Positions 32,107 through 40,233 of a stretch of 64,000 bases of DNA are shown here, piece by piece (position 1 is the first letter of the stretch; the number at the start of each line of letters is the position of its first letter). The DNA is from Phenylobacterium sp. (GTDB lineage Bacteria > Pseudomonadota > Alphaproteobacteria > Caulobacterales > Caulobacteraceae): the NCBI RefSeq assembly GCF_025934275.1, contig NZ_JAICYI010000004.1, forward strand, positions 21,136-85,135, in the 5' to 3' direction. The position numbers were made by a program, and so were the translations under genes. The notes under the pieces are model-generated. The model worked only from the letters and a program-made list of their open reading frames with translations, had not been told where the DNA came from and made no database searches.

Positions 32107-33519
32107 ATGACGATGGCGGGCGCAGGATCGAAGCGGCTCTCGCTCGGCAGGATCGTCGTGTTCGCGTTGGCCAGCCTTCCAGTGAGCGCGCTGGCGACGG
32201 CCCTGCTGATTTATCTGCCGCCGCATCTGGCCACGCAGCTGGGCGTCCCGCTCGCCGTGGTCGCCGGGACCTGGGCGGCCGTCCGGCTGATCGACATCGG
32301 GGTGGATCCCATCCTTGGCGTGCTGATGGACCGCACGCGCAGCGTCATCGGGCGATACCGGCCGTGGATGATCGCCGGCACGCCGATGCTGATGCTGGCG
32401 GTCTTCATGCTGTTCTTCGCCCCCGTCGGCGTCGGAAAGCCCTACCTCGTCGGCTGGCTGTTCCTGCTCTATGTGGCGCTCTCGATCCTGGCGCTGGCTC
32501 ACCCGGCCTGGGCCGCGACGCTCGCCAAGGGCTACAACGATCGTTCCAGGATCTTCGGCATCATGGCCGCGGTCGCCATCCTGGCGCTGCTCGTCGTGCT
32601 TTCCATCCCGGTGATCGCCGGGCGCCGCGGCCTCGGCGACGCCGGCGCGATCCACGCCATGGGCTGGTTCGTCATCCTGCTCTCGCCGTTCGCGATCGGC
32701 TTTGCCATCGTGTTCACGCCCGAGCGCGTGGCCCCGCGCCACCGCTCCGACACCGGCTTCAGGCTCGGCGACGTCCTCCTCGTGCTCAGGAGGACGGACC
32801 TCCTGCGACTCTACGCCGCCCAGATGGCCATGACCATGGGGCCGGGCTGGATGAGCTCGATCTACATCTTCTTCACCCGCGACTACATGGGCTTCAGCCA
32901 GGCGCAGGCCTCGATGCTGCTGCTCGCCTACGTTCTGGCGGGGCTCGCCGGCGCGCCGTTCACGGCCTGGCTGTCGACGAAGATCGGCAAGCACCGGACG
33001 GTGATGGCCATCGCGGTGGCCTATTCCGTGGGCCTGCTCACCGTCCTGCTGGCTCCCAAGGGCGTGCTGCTCGGCTCGGTGCCGGTGAACCTCTGGTGCG
33101 GGTTCGCCGGAGCCGGGTTCGAGCTCACCCTCCGCTCCATGCTGGCGGACGTCGCCGACGAGGTGCGCCTCGACCACGGCAAGGACCGGCTGAGCCTCAT
33201 CTATTCGCTGAACACCGCGGCGGCGAAGCTCGCCTCGGCGGGCGCGATCATCGTCAGCTTCCGCCTGCTCGCCGGCTTCGGCTACCTTCCGAAGCTCGGC
33301 CACGCGAACACGCCCGAGGCGATCCGCGGCCTGGGGATGACCTTCGTCGCCGGTCCCATCGCCTGCGTCGTCCTGGGAGCCCTGTTCATGATCGGCTGGA
33401 AGATGACCGCCGAGAAGCACGCCGCCATCCGCATGGCCCTGGAGGCCCGCGACGCCGAGGCCGCGCTGGGCGGCGCCGACGGCGAGCATCTGGGCGACGC
33501 GGCCGAAGCCGCCGCCTGA
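32107..33519 (+). CDS. GPH-family (MFS_2) glycoside-type cation symporter
   Basis: 470 residues with twelve membrane helices. The early motif LIDIGVDPILGVLMDRTRSVIGRYRPWM carries the family Asp-Pro and the conserved Asp-Arg and Gly-Arg-Arg/Tyr motif of the GPH group. The LYAAQMAMTMGPGWMSSIYIFF segment marks the second half. Known relatives are MelB and other sugar or glucuronide symporters using Na+ or H+, but in Alphaproteobacteria the substrates vary. CGGAGGCTTCC precedes the ATG. It follows the Crp-type regulator, which may control it. Confidence 0.87.
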   Translation: MTMAGAGSKRLSLGRIVVFALASLPVSALATALLIYLPPHLATQLGVPLAVVAGTWAAVRLIDIGVDPILGVLMDRTRSVIGRYRPWMIAGTPMLMLAVFMLFFAPVGVGKPYLVGWLFLLYVALSILALAHPAWAATLAKGYNDRSRIFGIMAAVAILALLVVLSIPVIAGRRGLGDAGAIHAMGWFVILLSPFAIGFAIVFTPERVAPRHRSDTGFRLGDVLLVLRRTDLLRLYAAQMAMTMGPGWMSSIYIFFTRDYMGFSQAQASMLLLAYVLAGLAGAPFTAWLSTKIGKHRTVMAIAVAYSVGLLTVLLAPKGVLLGSVPVNLWCGFAGAGFELTLRSMLADVADEVRLDHGKDRLSLIYSLNTAAAKLASAGAIIVSFRLLAGFGYLPKLGHANTPEAIRGLGMTFVAGPIACVVLGALFMIGWKMTAEKHAAIRMALEARDAEAALGGADGEHLGDAAEAAA

Positions 33520-33569
33520 ACTCGCCGGGGCTAGGCGCAGGCGGCGGGAATCGGCATAGCTCCCGCCGC

Positions 33570-34346
33570 ATGTCGAACAAGCCCTTCTTCACGGTCGACG
33601 GCGACCGCTTCGTCCCCACTGACGCCGCGCGCGGCCCGTGGGACCCCAAGTCCCTGCACGGCCGGGTGATCGTGGGCCTGCTGGGCGCCGAGATCGAACG
33701 CCTGCACGGCGGCCCGGAGTTCGTTCCGGCCCGCCTCACGGTCGACATGTACCGCCTGCCGGACCTCTCGCCCGCGGAAGTGACGACGCGGGTGGTGCGC
33801 GAGGGCTACCGCATCAAGGTGATCGACGCCGAGTTCTTCTCTGCCGGCGTCTCCGCCGGCCGCGCCACCTGCCAGCTCCTGCGCCGCAGCGAGCAGCCGG
33901 ACGGAAATGTCTGGAAGCCGCCGGCCTGGGATGTCCCGAAGCCCGATGACATTCCGCCGCCCGAGGCCAGCGCCCGTCCGATGGGCGGCATGTGGGCCAC
34001 CCGCCGCATCGCCGGCGATTTCGGCTCGGTGGGCCAGAAGCGCGCCTGGATCAGCGAGGTGCGCGAGTTGGTGGAGGGCCGGCCGCTGACTCCGTTCGTC
34101 CGGGTGGCGGGCGCGGCCGACTTCGCGAGCCCGTTCGCCAACGCCGGCGACCAGGGCCTGAAGTACATCAACTCCGACGTCACCCTCTACCTGCACCGCG
34201 AGCCGGTCGGCGAATGGGTGGGGTTCGAGGTGGTGAACCATGGCGCGACCGAGGGCGTCGCGATCGGCGAGTGCTTCCTCTACGACGTCGAGGGCCGGAT
34301 CGGTTCCGCCTCCTGTTGCGCGCTGACCCAGCGGCGGCGGGCGTGA
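33570..34346 (+). CDS. Acyl-CoA thioesterase-like protein, double hotdog
   Basis: 258 residues with two hotdog-like halves: N-terminal GPWDPKSLHGRVIVGLLGAEIERL and DMYRLPDLSPAEVTTRVVREG, and C-terminal PLTPFVRVAGAADFAS followed by VTLYLHREPVGEWVGFEV. This fits the 4HBT_3/TesB-like thioesterase domain, which hydrolyses acyl-CoA esters. No clear Asp/Glu catalytic assignment is possible from sequence alone. The ATG at 33570 is chosen because the hotdog starts soon after. It follows the transporter by 50 bases, and the CopC gene starts 62 bases downstream. Confidence 0.75.
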   Translation: MSNKPFFTVDGDRFVPTDAARGPWDPKSLHGRVIVGLLGAEIERLHGGPEFVPARLTVDMYRLPDLSPAEVTTRVVREGYRIKVIDAEFFSAGVSAGRATCQLLRRSEQPDGNVWKPPAWDVPKPDDIPPPEASARPMGGMWATRRIAGDFGSVGQKRAWISEVRELVEGRPLTPFVRVAGAADFASPFANAGDQGLKYINSDVTLYLHREPVGEWVGFEVVNHGATEGVAIGECFLYDVEGRIGSASCCALTQRRRA

Positions 34347-34408
34347 GGCGCTCAGCTCCGGTTCACCGGCCGCCCGTGCTATTGCAGCCTCGAACCCAGG
34401 AGCCGCTC

Positions 34409-34765
34409 ATGAACACCCTCGCCCTCGGCGCGATCGCCGTTTCCGCCGCGCTGGCCTTGGCCGGCGCGGCCGAGGCCCACGCGCACCTCGTCACGGCCAG
34501 CCCAGCCGCCGGCGCCAAGGGGCCCGCCCCCTCGCAGATCAAGCTCACCTTCAGCGAGGGCCTGGTTGGCAAGTTCTCCAAGCTCGAGCTCACCGACGCC
34601 GCCGGCCACAAGGCGTCGCTGGGCCCGGCGGCGGTCGACGGCAAGCAGATGTCCGCGGCGGTCTCCGGCAAGCTCGCGCCCGGCGCCTACAAGGTGAGTT
34701 GGACGGCGGTCTCCGCCGACACCCACCGGACGAGCGGCGGCTTCAGTTTCACCGTCACCCCCTGA
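34409..34765 (+). CDS. copC: Periplasmic copper-binding protein CopC-like
   Basis: 118 residues: signal peptide (MNTLALGAIAVSAALALAGAAEA), then HAHLVTASPAAGAK with the N-terminal His that is a CopC copper ligand. The ligand set is completed by SADTHRTSGGFSF near the end, and an Asp is at KLELTDAAG. The mature protein is the usual ~100 residues, and no Met-rich insert is present, which suggests a Cu(II)-only site. AGGAG precedes the start. It lies one base before copD, so the two are a coupled pair for copper uptake or tolerance at the inner membrane. Confidence 0.9.
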   Translation: MNTLALGAIAVSAALALAGAAEAHAHLVTASPAAGAKGPAPSQIKLTFSEGLVGKFSKLELTDAAGHKASLGPAAVDGKQMSAAVSGKLAPGAYKVSWTAVSADTHRTSGGFSFTVTP

Positions 34766-34766
34766 G

Positions 34767-35633
34767 ATGCCGGCGGCCCTGATCGGGGCGCGGTGGCTGC
34801 ACGAGGCGGCCCTCCTGGTCCTGTTCGGCGCCGCCGCGTTCCCGCTCTACGCCGGAGCGGATTTGCCGGCGGGGGCCGCCGGCTTCGCCGCCTGGCGTCG
34901 CCGACGCCTCCTGCTGTTGGCCGGCCTGGCGCTGATCGGCGGCCTCGCCTGGTTCGCGTTCACCGCGGCGGGCATGAGCGGAGACCCCGCCGACGCCGCG
35001 AGCCCGGCCGCCTGGGCCGCCACCTTCGCCGACACCGAGTTCGGCAAGCTCTGGGCCGTGCGGCTCGGGCTGATCCTGGTCCTTTTCGCCGCGGCCTGGC
35101 TGCGCGCCTCGGTCCCCCGCGAGACGGCGCTCGCCGCCGTCGCCCTCGGCAGCCTCGCCTGGACCGGCCACGGCGACCTGCCCGAGGGCGCGCTCGGCGC
35201 GGCGCACCGCATCGGCGACGTGATCCACCTGCTTGCCGCGGGCCTCTGGCTGGGCGCGCTCTGGGCGCTGGGCTGGCTCGCGTGGCGCAGACCGCAGGCG
35301 CCCGAGACCGAGCGGGCGCTCCGGCGCTTCTCCGGGGCCGGCCAGCTCGCCGTGGCGCTCCTGGTCCTCACGGGCTTGCTGAGCGCCTACGCGATCCTCG
35401 GCGACCCAGCCAAGCTCCTCACCACCACCTATGGACGGCTGCTGGACGTCAAGCTCGCCGCGTTCGCCGGCATGCTGGCGCTGGCCGTCCTCAACCGGTT
35501 CGTGCTTGTGCCGCGGCTCGCGGCCGGCGGCGGGCTCGGCCGGCTCCGCTGGCAGATCGCCGGCGAGCAGGCGCTCGGCGTCGTGATCGTCGCCATCGTG
35601 GCGATGATCGGCACGATCGATCCGGGTTCGTAG
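34767..35633 (+). CDS. copD: Inner-membrane copper transport protein CopD
   Basis: 288 residues with about eight transmembrane helices. It begins MPAALIGARWLHEAALLVLFGAAAFPLYA and ends with VIVAIVAMIGTIDPGS. The conserved CopD loop appears as WTGHGDLPEGALGAAHRIGDVIHLLAAGLWLG, containing His residues that probably pass copper across the membrane, and DVKLAAFAGMLALAVLNRF in the last third. CopD is thought to import copper delivered by CopC. The gene begins one base after the copC stop, so the two are cotranscribed. Confidence 0.9.
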   Translation: MPAALIGARWLHEAALLVLFGAAAFPLYAGADLPAGAAGFAAWRRRRLLLLAGLALIGGLAWFAFTAAGMSGDPADAASPAAWAATFADTEFGKLWAVRLGLILVLFAAAWLRASVPRETALAAVALGSLAWTGHGDLPEGALGAAHRIGDVIHLLAAGLWLGALWALGWLAWRRPQAPETERALRRFSGAGQLAVALLVLTGLLSAYAILGDPAKLLTTTYGRLLDVKLAAFAGMLALAVLNRFVLVPRLAAGGGLGRLRWQIAGEQALGVVIVAIVAMIGTIDPGS

Positions 35634-35743
35634 GCGCGACTTCGCCGCGGTCTGCATCCGCTGCGCCTTGCCGCCGGAAGCGGCGGCGATGAGCTGCGGG
35701 ATCGCCTCGGTGACCTTGGGCTCCAGGCCCTCGGCCGCTGCCT

Positions 35744-37477
35744 TCAGCCGCGCATACGCGTGTTGGGCATGCCGGCGAGCGCCTGGCGCACCTCCGACAG
35801 CGGATCGTCGACGACCTTGCTCGGCAGGTTGAACTCCATCACCGGCCGGGTCTTGGCGTTGTAGGCCGGCCAGTGCGGCAGGCCCGGATGGTTGGGGTTT
35901 CCGCTCCGCGCGAACGCCACCCAGGCCCCGGCGATCTGATCCCCCATCCGCTTCGGCTCGGGGCCGGGACCCACGAACGCCCGGACCTTGTCGAAGGAAT
36001 AGAGCATGAACGGGATCTCGATGGTGTGGGGCGATCGGAAGACGCCGCCGCCCGCCGGGGTCTCCCAGGTGGTCATGTACACATAGGCCGGGGCGCCGCC
36101 CTGGGCCGCCTTGCGGTCGGCCAGCGTCTCGGAGCCGCCCATCCCCAGGCCGGAGCTCATCACCTGCACCCAGAGATAGGTCGGCGAATAGACCGGGTAG
36201 GCGCGGCGCAGGGCGGCCAGCAGCTTCTGGCCCGGCTCGCCGAACGGCTTCATGCGGGCCTGCAGGTCGGCCTCGGTCATCCGCCCGAACCAGGGCTCCC
36301 CGGCGGTGAAGATGGTCATCTCGTCCTTCGCCCAGCCGACCAGCACCGGGACGTCGGCGGAAACCGCCGGCGCATCGGGCGTGAACGGATCGCGCGGGAT
36401 CACCGTCCCGTCGACGATCGGTCCGGAGCCGACGCCTCCGAACCCGCCCCGGGAGAGCTTGCCGGCGGCTTCGAGGACGATCGGGCCGGGCACGCTCTCC
36501 AACGCCGCCCGGTCGCCGGGCTTGACGCCCAGCGCATCGAGCAGCTGCTTGGCCTGCGCCGCCGCGGGCGCGGGGCGGCCGAGCGTGAGTCCGGGCCCGC
36601 TCTGGATCGCCGCCTTGTGGAAAAGCCCCTTGGCCGACGGCATGGCCATCAGCGTCGAGACCTTCACCCCGCCGCCCGACTGGCCGGAGATCATCACATT
36701 GCCCGGATTGCCGCCGAAGGCTTCGATGTTGTCGCGAATCCAGTCCAGCGCCGCCACCAGGTCCTGCATCCCGACGGTGCCCGAGGCGGCGTAGTCCGGC
36801 CCGAACGCCTCGGCGAGATTCAGGTACCCGAACACGTTGAGTCGGTGATTGAGGCTCACCGCCACCACGTCGAAGTGACGGGCCAGGCCATCGCACTGGT
36901 AGATCGGCTGGGCGCCGGAGCCGTAGGCGAAGCCGCCGCCGTGGATCCAGACTATCACCGGCCGCCGCTTGCGGTCGGGCGCCGGCGTCCAGACGTTCAG
37001 GTAGAGGCAGTCCTCGTTCATCACCTTCATCTCGGAAGGCGTCGTGAAGACCCGGTGCATCTGGAACGAGAAGTCGTTCGGCGCGACGACGCTGGTCCCG
37101 CCGGCCATCTGCATGGCGGGCGCGCCGTAGTCGGACGCATCGTAGGTGTCGGTCCAAGGCGCCGGCGGCTGCGGCGGCATGAAGCGGAGCTTGCCGATCG
37201 GCGGCGCCGCGTAGCGCAAGCCCTTGAAGGCATGGACGCCGTTGTCGACGAGCCCTTGGACGGGCCCATACTTGGTCTTCACCACCGGGGTCGGGATCGG
37301 CACGCCGGGTCCGGTCTCCGCCGCCCCGGGCGCCGCGGCGGGCGCGCGACGGGCAGGCTTCGCCGCCGCGGGCTTCGCCGCCTTGGCCGTCCTGCCGGCC
37401 GCCTCCGCCGCTGTCGCGCTGAGCGCCGCTGCGCCTGCCGCCAGACCGATCACGGTCCGCCGATCGAATTTCTCCAT
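35744..37477 (-). CDS. Exported type-B carboxylesterase
   Basis: 577 residues. A twin-arginine-like head (DRRTVIGLAAGAAALSATAAEAA) is followed by an Ala/Lys-rich linker to about residue 48, then a carboxylesterase type-B domain. The oxyanion Gly-rich loop is VWIHGGGFAYGSG, the nucleophile elbow is ISGQSGGGVKV with Gln replacing the common Glu, and the acid and base lie later (SPHTIEIPFM for the His). The Cys of EDCLYLNVWTP is conserved. Probably periplasmic, hydrolysing carboxylic esters. GGGGAGGATGTG places the start at 37477. It is divergent from the PhoPQ-related gene, with TGACG-type palindromes between. Confidence 0.88.
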   Translation of the reverse strand: MEKFDRRTVIGLAAGAAALSATAAEAAGRTAKAAKPAAAKPARRAPAAAPGAAETGPGVPIPTPVVKTKYGPVQGLVDNGVHAFKGLRYAAPPIGKLRFMPPQPPAPWTDTYDASDYGAPAMQMAGGTSVVAPNDFSFQMHRVFTTPSEMKVMNEDCLYLNVWTPAPDRKRRPVIVWIHGGGFAYGSGAQPIYQCDGLARHFDVVAVSLNHRLNVFGYLNLAEAFGPDYAASGTVGMQDLVAALDWIRDNIEAFGGNPGNVMISGQSGGGVKVSTLMAMPSAKGLFHKAAIQSGPGLTLGRPAPAAAQAKQLLDALGVKPGDRAALESVPGPIVLEAAGKLSRGGFGGVGSGPIVDGTVIPRDPFTPDAPAVSADVPVLVGWAKDEMTIFTAGEPWFGRMTEADLQARMKPFGEPGQKLLAALRRAYPVYSPTYLWVQVMSSGLGMGGSETLADRKAAQGGAPAYVYMTTWETPAGGGVFRSPHTIEIPFMLYSFDKVRAFVGPGPEPKRMGDQIAGAWVAFARSGNPNHPGLPHWPAYNAKTRPVMEFNLPSKVVDDPLSEVRQALAGMPNTRMRG

Positions 37478-37554
37478 CACATCCTCCCCCGTGGCGTCTC
37501 GTACCGGTCGCTCAAAGCGCCTGTCCGTCAGAAGACGGCGCGGGCTTGGCCGTT

Positions 37555-37564
37555 GTCAATTGAC
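37555..37564. promoter_or_regulatory. GTCAATTGAC palindrome in divergent region
   Basis: A perfect 10-base palindrome in the 155-base region between the carboxylesterase and PhoPQ-related genes. It is a possible operator half of a larger site with the TGAC inverted repeat 20 bases downstream. Confidence 0.25.
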
Positions 37565-37584
37565 GCTTGGGGAAGACAAGCCGC

Positions 37585-37598
37585 TGACGCCTGTGTCA
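37585..37598. promoter_or_regulatory. TGACGC-CT-GTGTCA inverted repeat
   Basis: This 14-base imperfect palindrome lies 35 bases upstream of the PhoPQ-related start at 37633. It matches 11 of 14 positions of the perfect palindrome TGACGCTGGCGTCA upstream of the CYP153 gene (54808-54821). Confidence 0.3.
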
Positions 37599-37632
37599 TC
37601 TATCGCGGAAAGAGGTTGTGGGAGGGACTGAC

Positions 37633-39081
37633 ATGCGTGCGTGGAGGTTGATCGGCGGCGCCTTGGCCGCTGTCCTGCTGGCGTCTGCGCCGGCGCTGGC
37701 CAATCCCAGGAACGCGCTCGACGCCTATGTCGCCAAGCCCGATCCGGCGTTCGGCTGGAAAGTGGTCAAGCAGCTCTCCGGGCCCGGCTATCACGCCGCG
37801 GTGCTCGACCTCGCCTCGCAGAGCTGGCTCACGCCGAAGCAGGTCGACCACACGGTCTGGCATCACTGGCTGACGGTGATCGTGCCGGACAAGGTCGCCC
37901 ACCGCACCGGCTTCATGTTCATCACCGGCGGCAAGATCGGCGATCCCGCGCCGGACAAGGCCACCGAGCGCTTCGCCAAGATGGCGCTGGAGACCAACTC
38001 GGTGGTTTCCGAGCTGGATGACGTGCCCAACCAGCCGCTGCGCTTCACCGAGGATCCCAAGCCGCGGGTCGAGGACGAGATCATCGCCTACCAGCAGGCC
38101 AAGTTCGCCCGTGACCGCAATCCGCTCGACCTCGTTCGCCTGCCGATGGTCAAGAGCGGCACAGCCGCCATGACCGCGATCCAGCAGTACCTGGCGACCC
38201 CGGAGGGCGGGAAACTGCCGCTCGACCACTTCGTGGTCTCCGGCGGCTCGAAACGCGCCTGGACCACCTGGCTGGTGGGCGCGCTCGATCCGCGCGTCGT
38301 GGCGATCATCCCGATCGTCATCAACGTGCTCGACGTCGACGCCACCACCCGTCACCACTGGGAGGCGATGGGCTACTTCTCGCCCGCCCTGAAGGACTAT
38401 GTCGACAACGGGCTGATCCCGAACATGATCGGCAAGCCCGGCATCGAGGCGGTGAACAAGATCGAGGATCCCCTCAACTACCGGGACCGGCCCTCGATGA
38501 AGATGCCGAAGTACATCATCAACGCCGTCGGCGACGAGTACTTCCCGCCGGACAACACCCGCTTCAGCTACCATCTGCTGCCGCAGGTGAAGCGGCTTCG
38601 CATGATCCCGAACTCCAAGCATTCAACGGCGGGCACCGACATCAGCGACAGCATGACCGCCTTCTACGCCGCGATCCTCGATCACCGGCCGATCCCGAAC
38701 TATGCGTGGAGCGTCGGCAAGGACGGGGCGATCGTCCTGCATTCCGACGTCAAGCCGATGGAGGTCTACCTCTGGCAGGGGACCAACCCGAACGCCCGCG
38801 ACTTCCGGGTCGACACCATCGGCAAGGTGTTCACCTCGACGCGGCTATCGCCTCGGCCGGACGGGACCTATCGCGGCGACGTGCCCAAGCCGAAGACCGG
38901 CTTCACCGCCTATTTCCTCGAGGTGCTCTACCCCAGCGGGACCAAGTACCCGTTCAAGTTCACCACCGAGGTGTACGTGAAGCCCGATGTCTATCCCTAC
39001 CGCTGGAAAGACGCCCGGCCGATCATCGCCCCCGACGCCAAGTGGAAGCCGGCCGCCGAGGCGCTGAAATCGAAGGACTGA
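37633..39081 (+). CDS. PhoPQ-activated pathogenicity-related (PqaA-type) exported protein
   Basis: 482 residues with a signal peptide (MRAWRLIGGALAAVLLASAPALA), then a PqaA-family alpha/beta hydrolase-like domain. Recognised blocks are NPRNALDAYVAKPDPAFGWKVV, YHAAVLDLASQSWLTPKQVD and FVVSGGSKRAWTTWLVGALDPRV, where GGSKRAW carries the presumed nucleophile Ser. PKYIINAVGDEYFPPDNTRF and MIPNSKHSTAG supply possible acid and base. The family name comes from a Salmonella PhoPQ-regulated gene; enzymatic activity is not defined. GGGAGGGACTGAC precedes the start. Divergent from the carboxylesterase, so both may act on related esters. Confidence 0.85.
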   Translation: MRAWRLIGGALAAVLLASAPALANPRNALDAYVAKPDPAFGWKVVKQLSGPGYHAAVLDLASQSWLTPKQVDHTVWHHWLTVIVPDKVAHRTGFMFITGGKIGDPAPDKATERFAKMALETNSVVSELDDVPNQPLRFTEDPKPRVEDEIIAYQQAKFARDRNPLDLVRLPMVKSGTAAMTAIQQYLATPEGGKLPLDHFVVSGGSKRAWTTWLVGALDPRVVAIIPIVINVLDVDATTRHHWEAMGYFSPALKDYVDNGLIPNMIGKPGIEAVNKIEDPLNYRDRPSMKMPKYIINAVGDEYFPPDNTRFSYHLLPQVKRLRMIPNSKHSTAGTDISDSMTAFYAAILDHRPIPNYAWSVGKDGAIVLHSDVKPMEVYLWQGTNPNARDFRVDTIGKVFTSTRLSPRPDGTYRGDVPKPKTGFTAYFLEVLYPSGTKYPFKFTTEVYVKPDVYPYRWKDARPIIAPDAKWKPAAEALKSKD

Positions 39082-39093
39082 CGGGCCGCCCGG

Positions 39094-40134
39094 CTAGTAC
39101 CCCGCCATCCGCCCATTCGGCTTCCCGTCGACGATCTGGTCGAGGTACTCGCTGAGGCCATAGCCCACCAGCCCGCCGCAGCGGTATTCCGTCATCCCCT
39201 CGGTGATGCGGGTCTGCAGCTCCTGCCCGTCCGGCGTCTTGCGGCGGTTGCGCAAGGGGATCAGGGACATCACCTTGCCGCTGACCTCGTAGGTCTTTCC
39301 AGCCTCGGTCCTGACCTTGGCGCGCAGCGCCGTCTGGTAGTCGCGCTCGTCCCAGTCGCTGTCGATGACGCACGCCTCGATCAGGTCGTAGGTCCCGTCT
39401 CGGAACACCATGCCGCCTTGGCGCGCGCCCCCTTTGCCGTCGCCGATCACCGACAGCATCATCCCGAAGTCGCGGCCGAAGTTCATTGGGCACCACCGGT
39501 ACCAGTCGATGGCCTGCCAGTGGCGCGGGCCCCACGACTTGTCGCGCAGGCCGAAGCCGTCGATCTCGAAGCGCTCGTCGCCGATCGAGATCTCCCCCTT
39601 CGCTGCGCAATGCTGCTCGTAGTGCGCGCGGGCGAACGACCTTTCCGGATCGATCTCCAGCGCCGAGCCGTCCTCGCGCACGGTTTCGCCGCCGTACATC
39701 GGCGAGACGCCTTCATATTCGAGCTCGACCGTGCAGGGGACCTGCGGGTTCTCCTTGAACGCAGCCCGCGGCTCGGCCATCTCCAGCGGCCGCTCCAGCA
39801 GCAGCGCCTTGCCCGAGTAGCTCACCTTGAGCCGCTTGAAGGGCTCGACCACCTCCACCCTCAGGCCGCCGGCGTCCATCGCCTTGTTCCCCTCGATCGG
39901 CGGGCGGCCGAACATGAATCCGATCCGTCCGTCCGGCAGGTAGAGGCAGACGCTCATCTCGGCGTAGTTCTCGTTCGGCCGATTGCCGATGCGGAACCAG
40001 CCGCCCGCCTTCCGCACCGGGTCGAAGACGTTGAAGTACATGCTTTCGTTGTAGTTCTTGGCCTCGCCGGGATCGTGAGGGTATTCGTCCTGCGGCTCGA
40101 GGCGGGTCTTCAGGCCCGCGGGTCTCCTGGCCAT
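39094..40134 (-). CDS. CrtC/AttH-like (DUF7064-type) hypothetical protein
   Basis: 346 residues, soluble and without signal peptide. It is rich in beta strands and in Trp and Tyr: YFNVFDPVRKAGGWFRIGNRPNENYAEMSVCLYLPDGR near the start, then VEVVEPFKRLKVSYSGKALLLERPLEMA. The middle has IDGFGLRDKSWGPRHWQAIDWYRW, and the end DWDERDYQTALRAKVRT. This is the uncharacterised lipocalin-like family seen near steroid and terpenoid catabolic genes and distantly like CrtC/AttH hydratases. The family name is recalled from pattern only. ATG at 40134 follows AGGGAGGCCGCC, which is masked by an upstream complementary arm (see 40138-40188). Confidence 0.68.
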   Translation of the reverse strand: MARRPAGLKTRLEPQDEYPHDPGEAKNYNESMYFNVFDPVRKAGGWFRIGNRPNENYAEMSVCLYLPDGRIGFMFGRPPIEGNKAMDAGGLRVEVVEPFKRLKVSYSGKALLLERPLEMAEPRAAFKENPQVPCTVELEYEGVSPMYGGETVREDGSALEIDPERSFARAHYEQHCAAKGEISIGDERFEIDGFGLRDKSWGPRHWQAIDWYRWCPMNFGRDFGMMLSVIGDGKGGARQGGMVFRDGTYDLIEACVIDSDWDERDYQTALRAKVRTEAGKTYEVSGKVMSLIPLRNRRKTPDGQELQTRITEGMTEYRCGGLVGYGLSEYLDQIVDGKPNGRMAGY

Positions 40135-40137
40135 GGC

Positions 40138-40188
40138 GGCCTCCCTGGTATTTGCGCGCATGGTTACGCGCCTGACCCGAGGGAGGCC
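40138..40188 (-). promoter_or_regulatory. Leader inverted repeat that can mask the Shine-Dalgarno of the 39094-40134 gene
   Basis: On the minus strand GGCCTCCCT (complement of 40180-40188) can pair with AGGGAGGCC (complement of 40138-40146), which is the ribosome binding site five bases from the ATG at 40134. Nine perfect pairs flank an internal GCGCG/CGCGC stem (40154-40158, 40167-40171) with an eight-base loop that contains an alternative in-frame ATG. It looks like a translational switch, but only the sequence supports it. Confidence 0.45.
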
Positions 40189-40233
40189 AAGCGACTCCTT
40201 TCCCGGGCCGGGGCCGGGCCTCTATGAAGGCGC

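Noticed and set aside
34755..37157. 800-codon open frame on the minus strand
   Set aside because: It shadows the carboxylesterase and copD genes. Only the 110 bases between their stops look coding-like, and those are treated separately.
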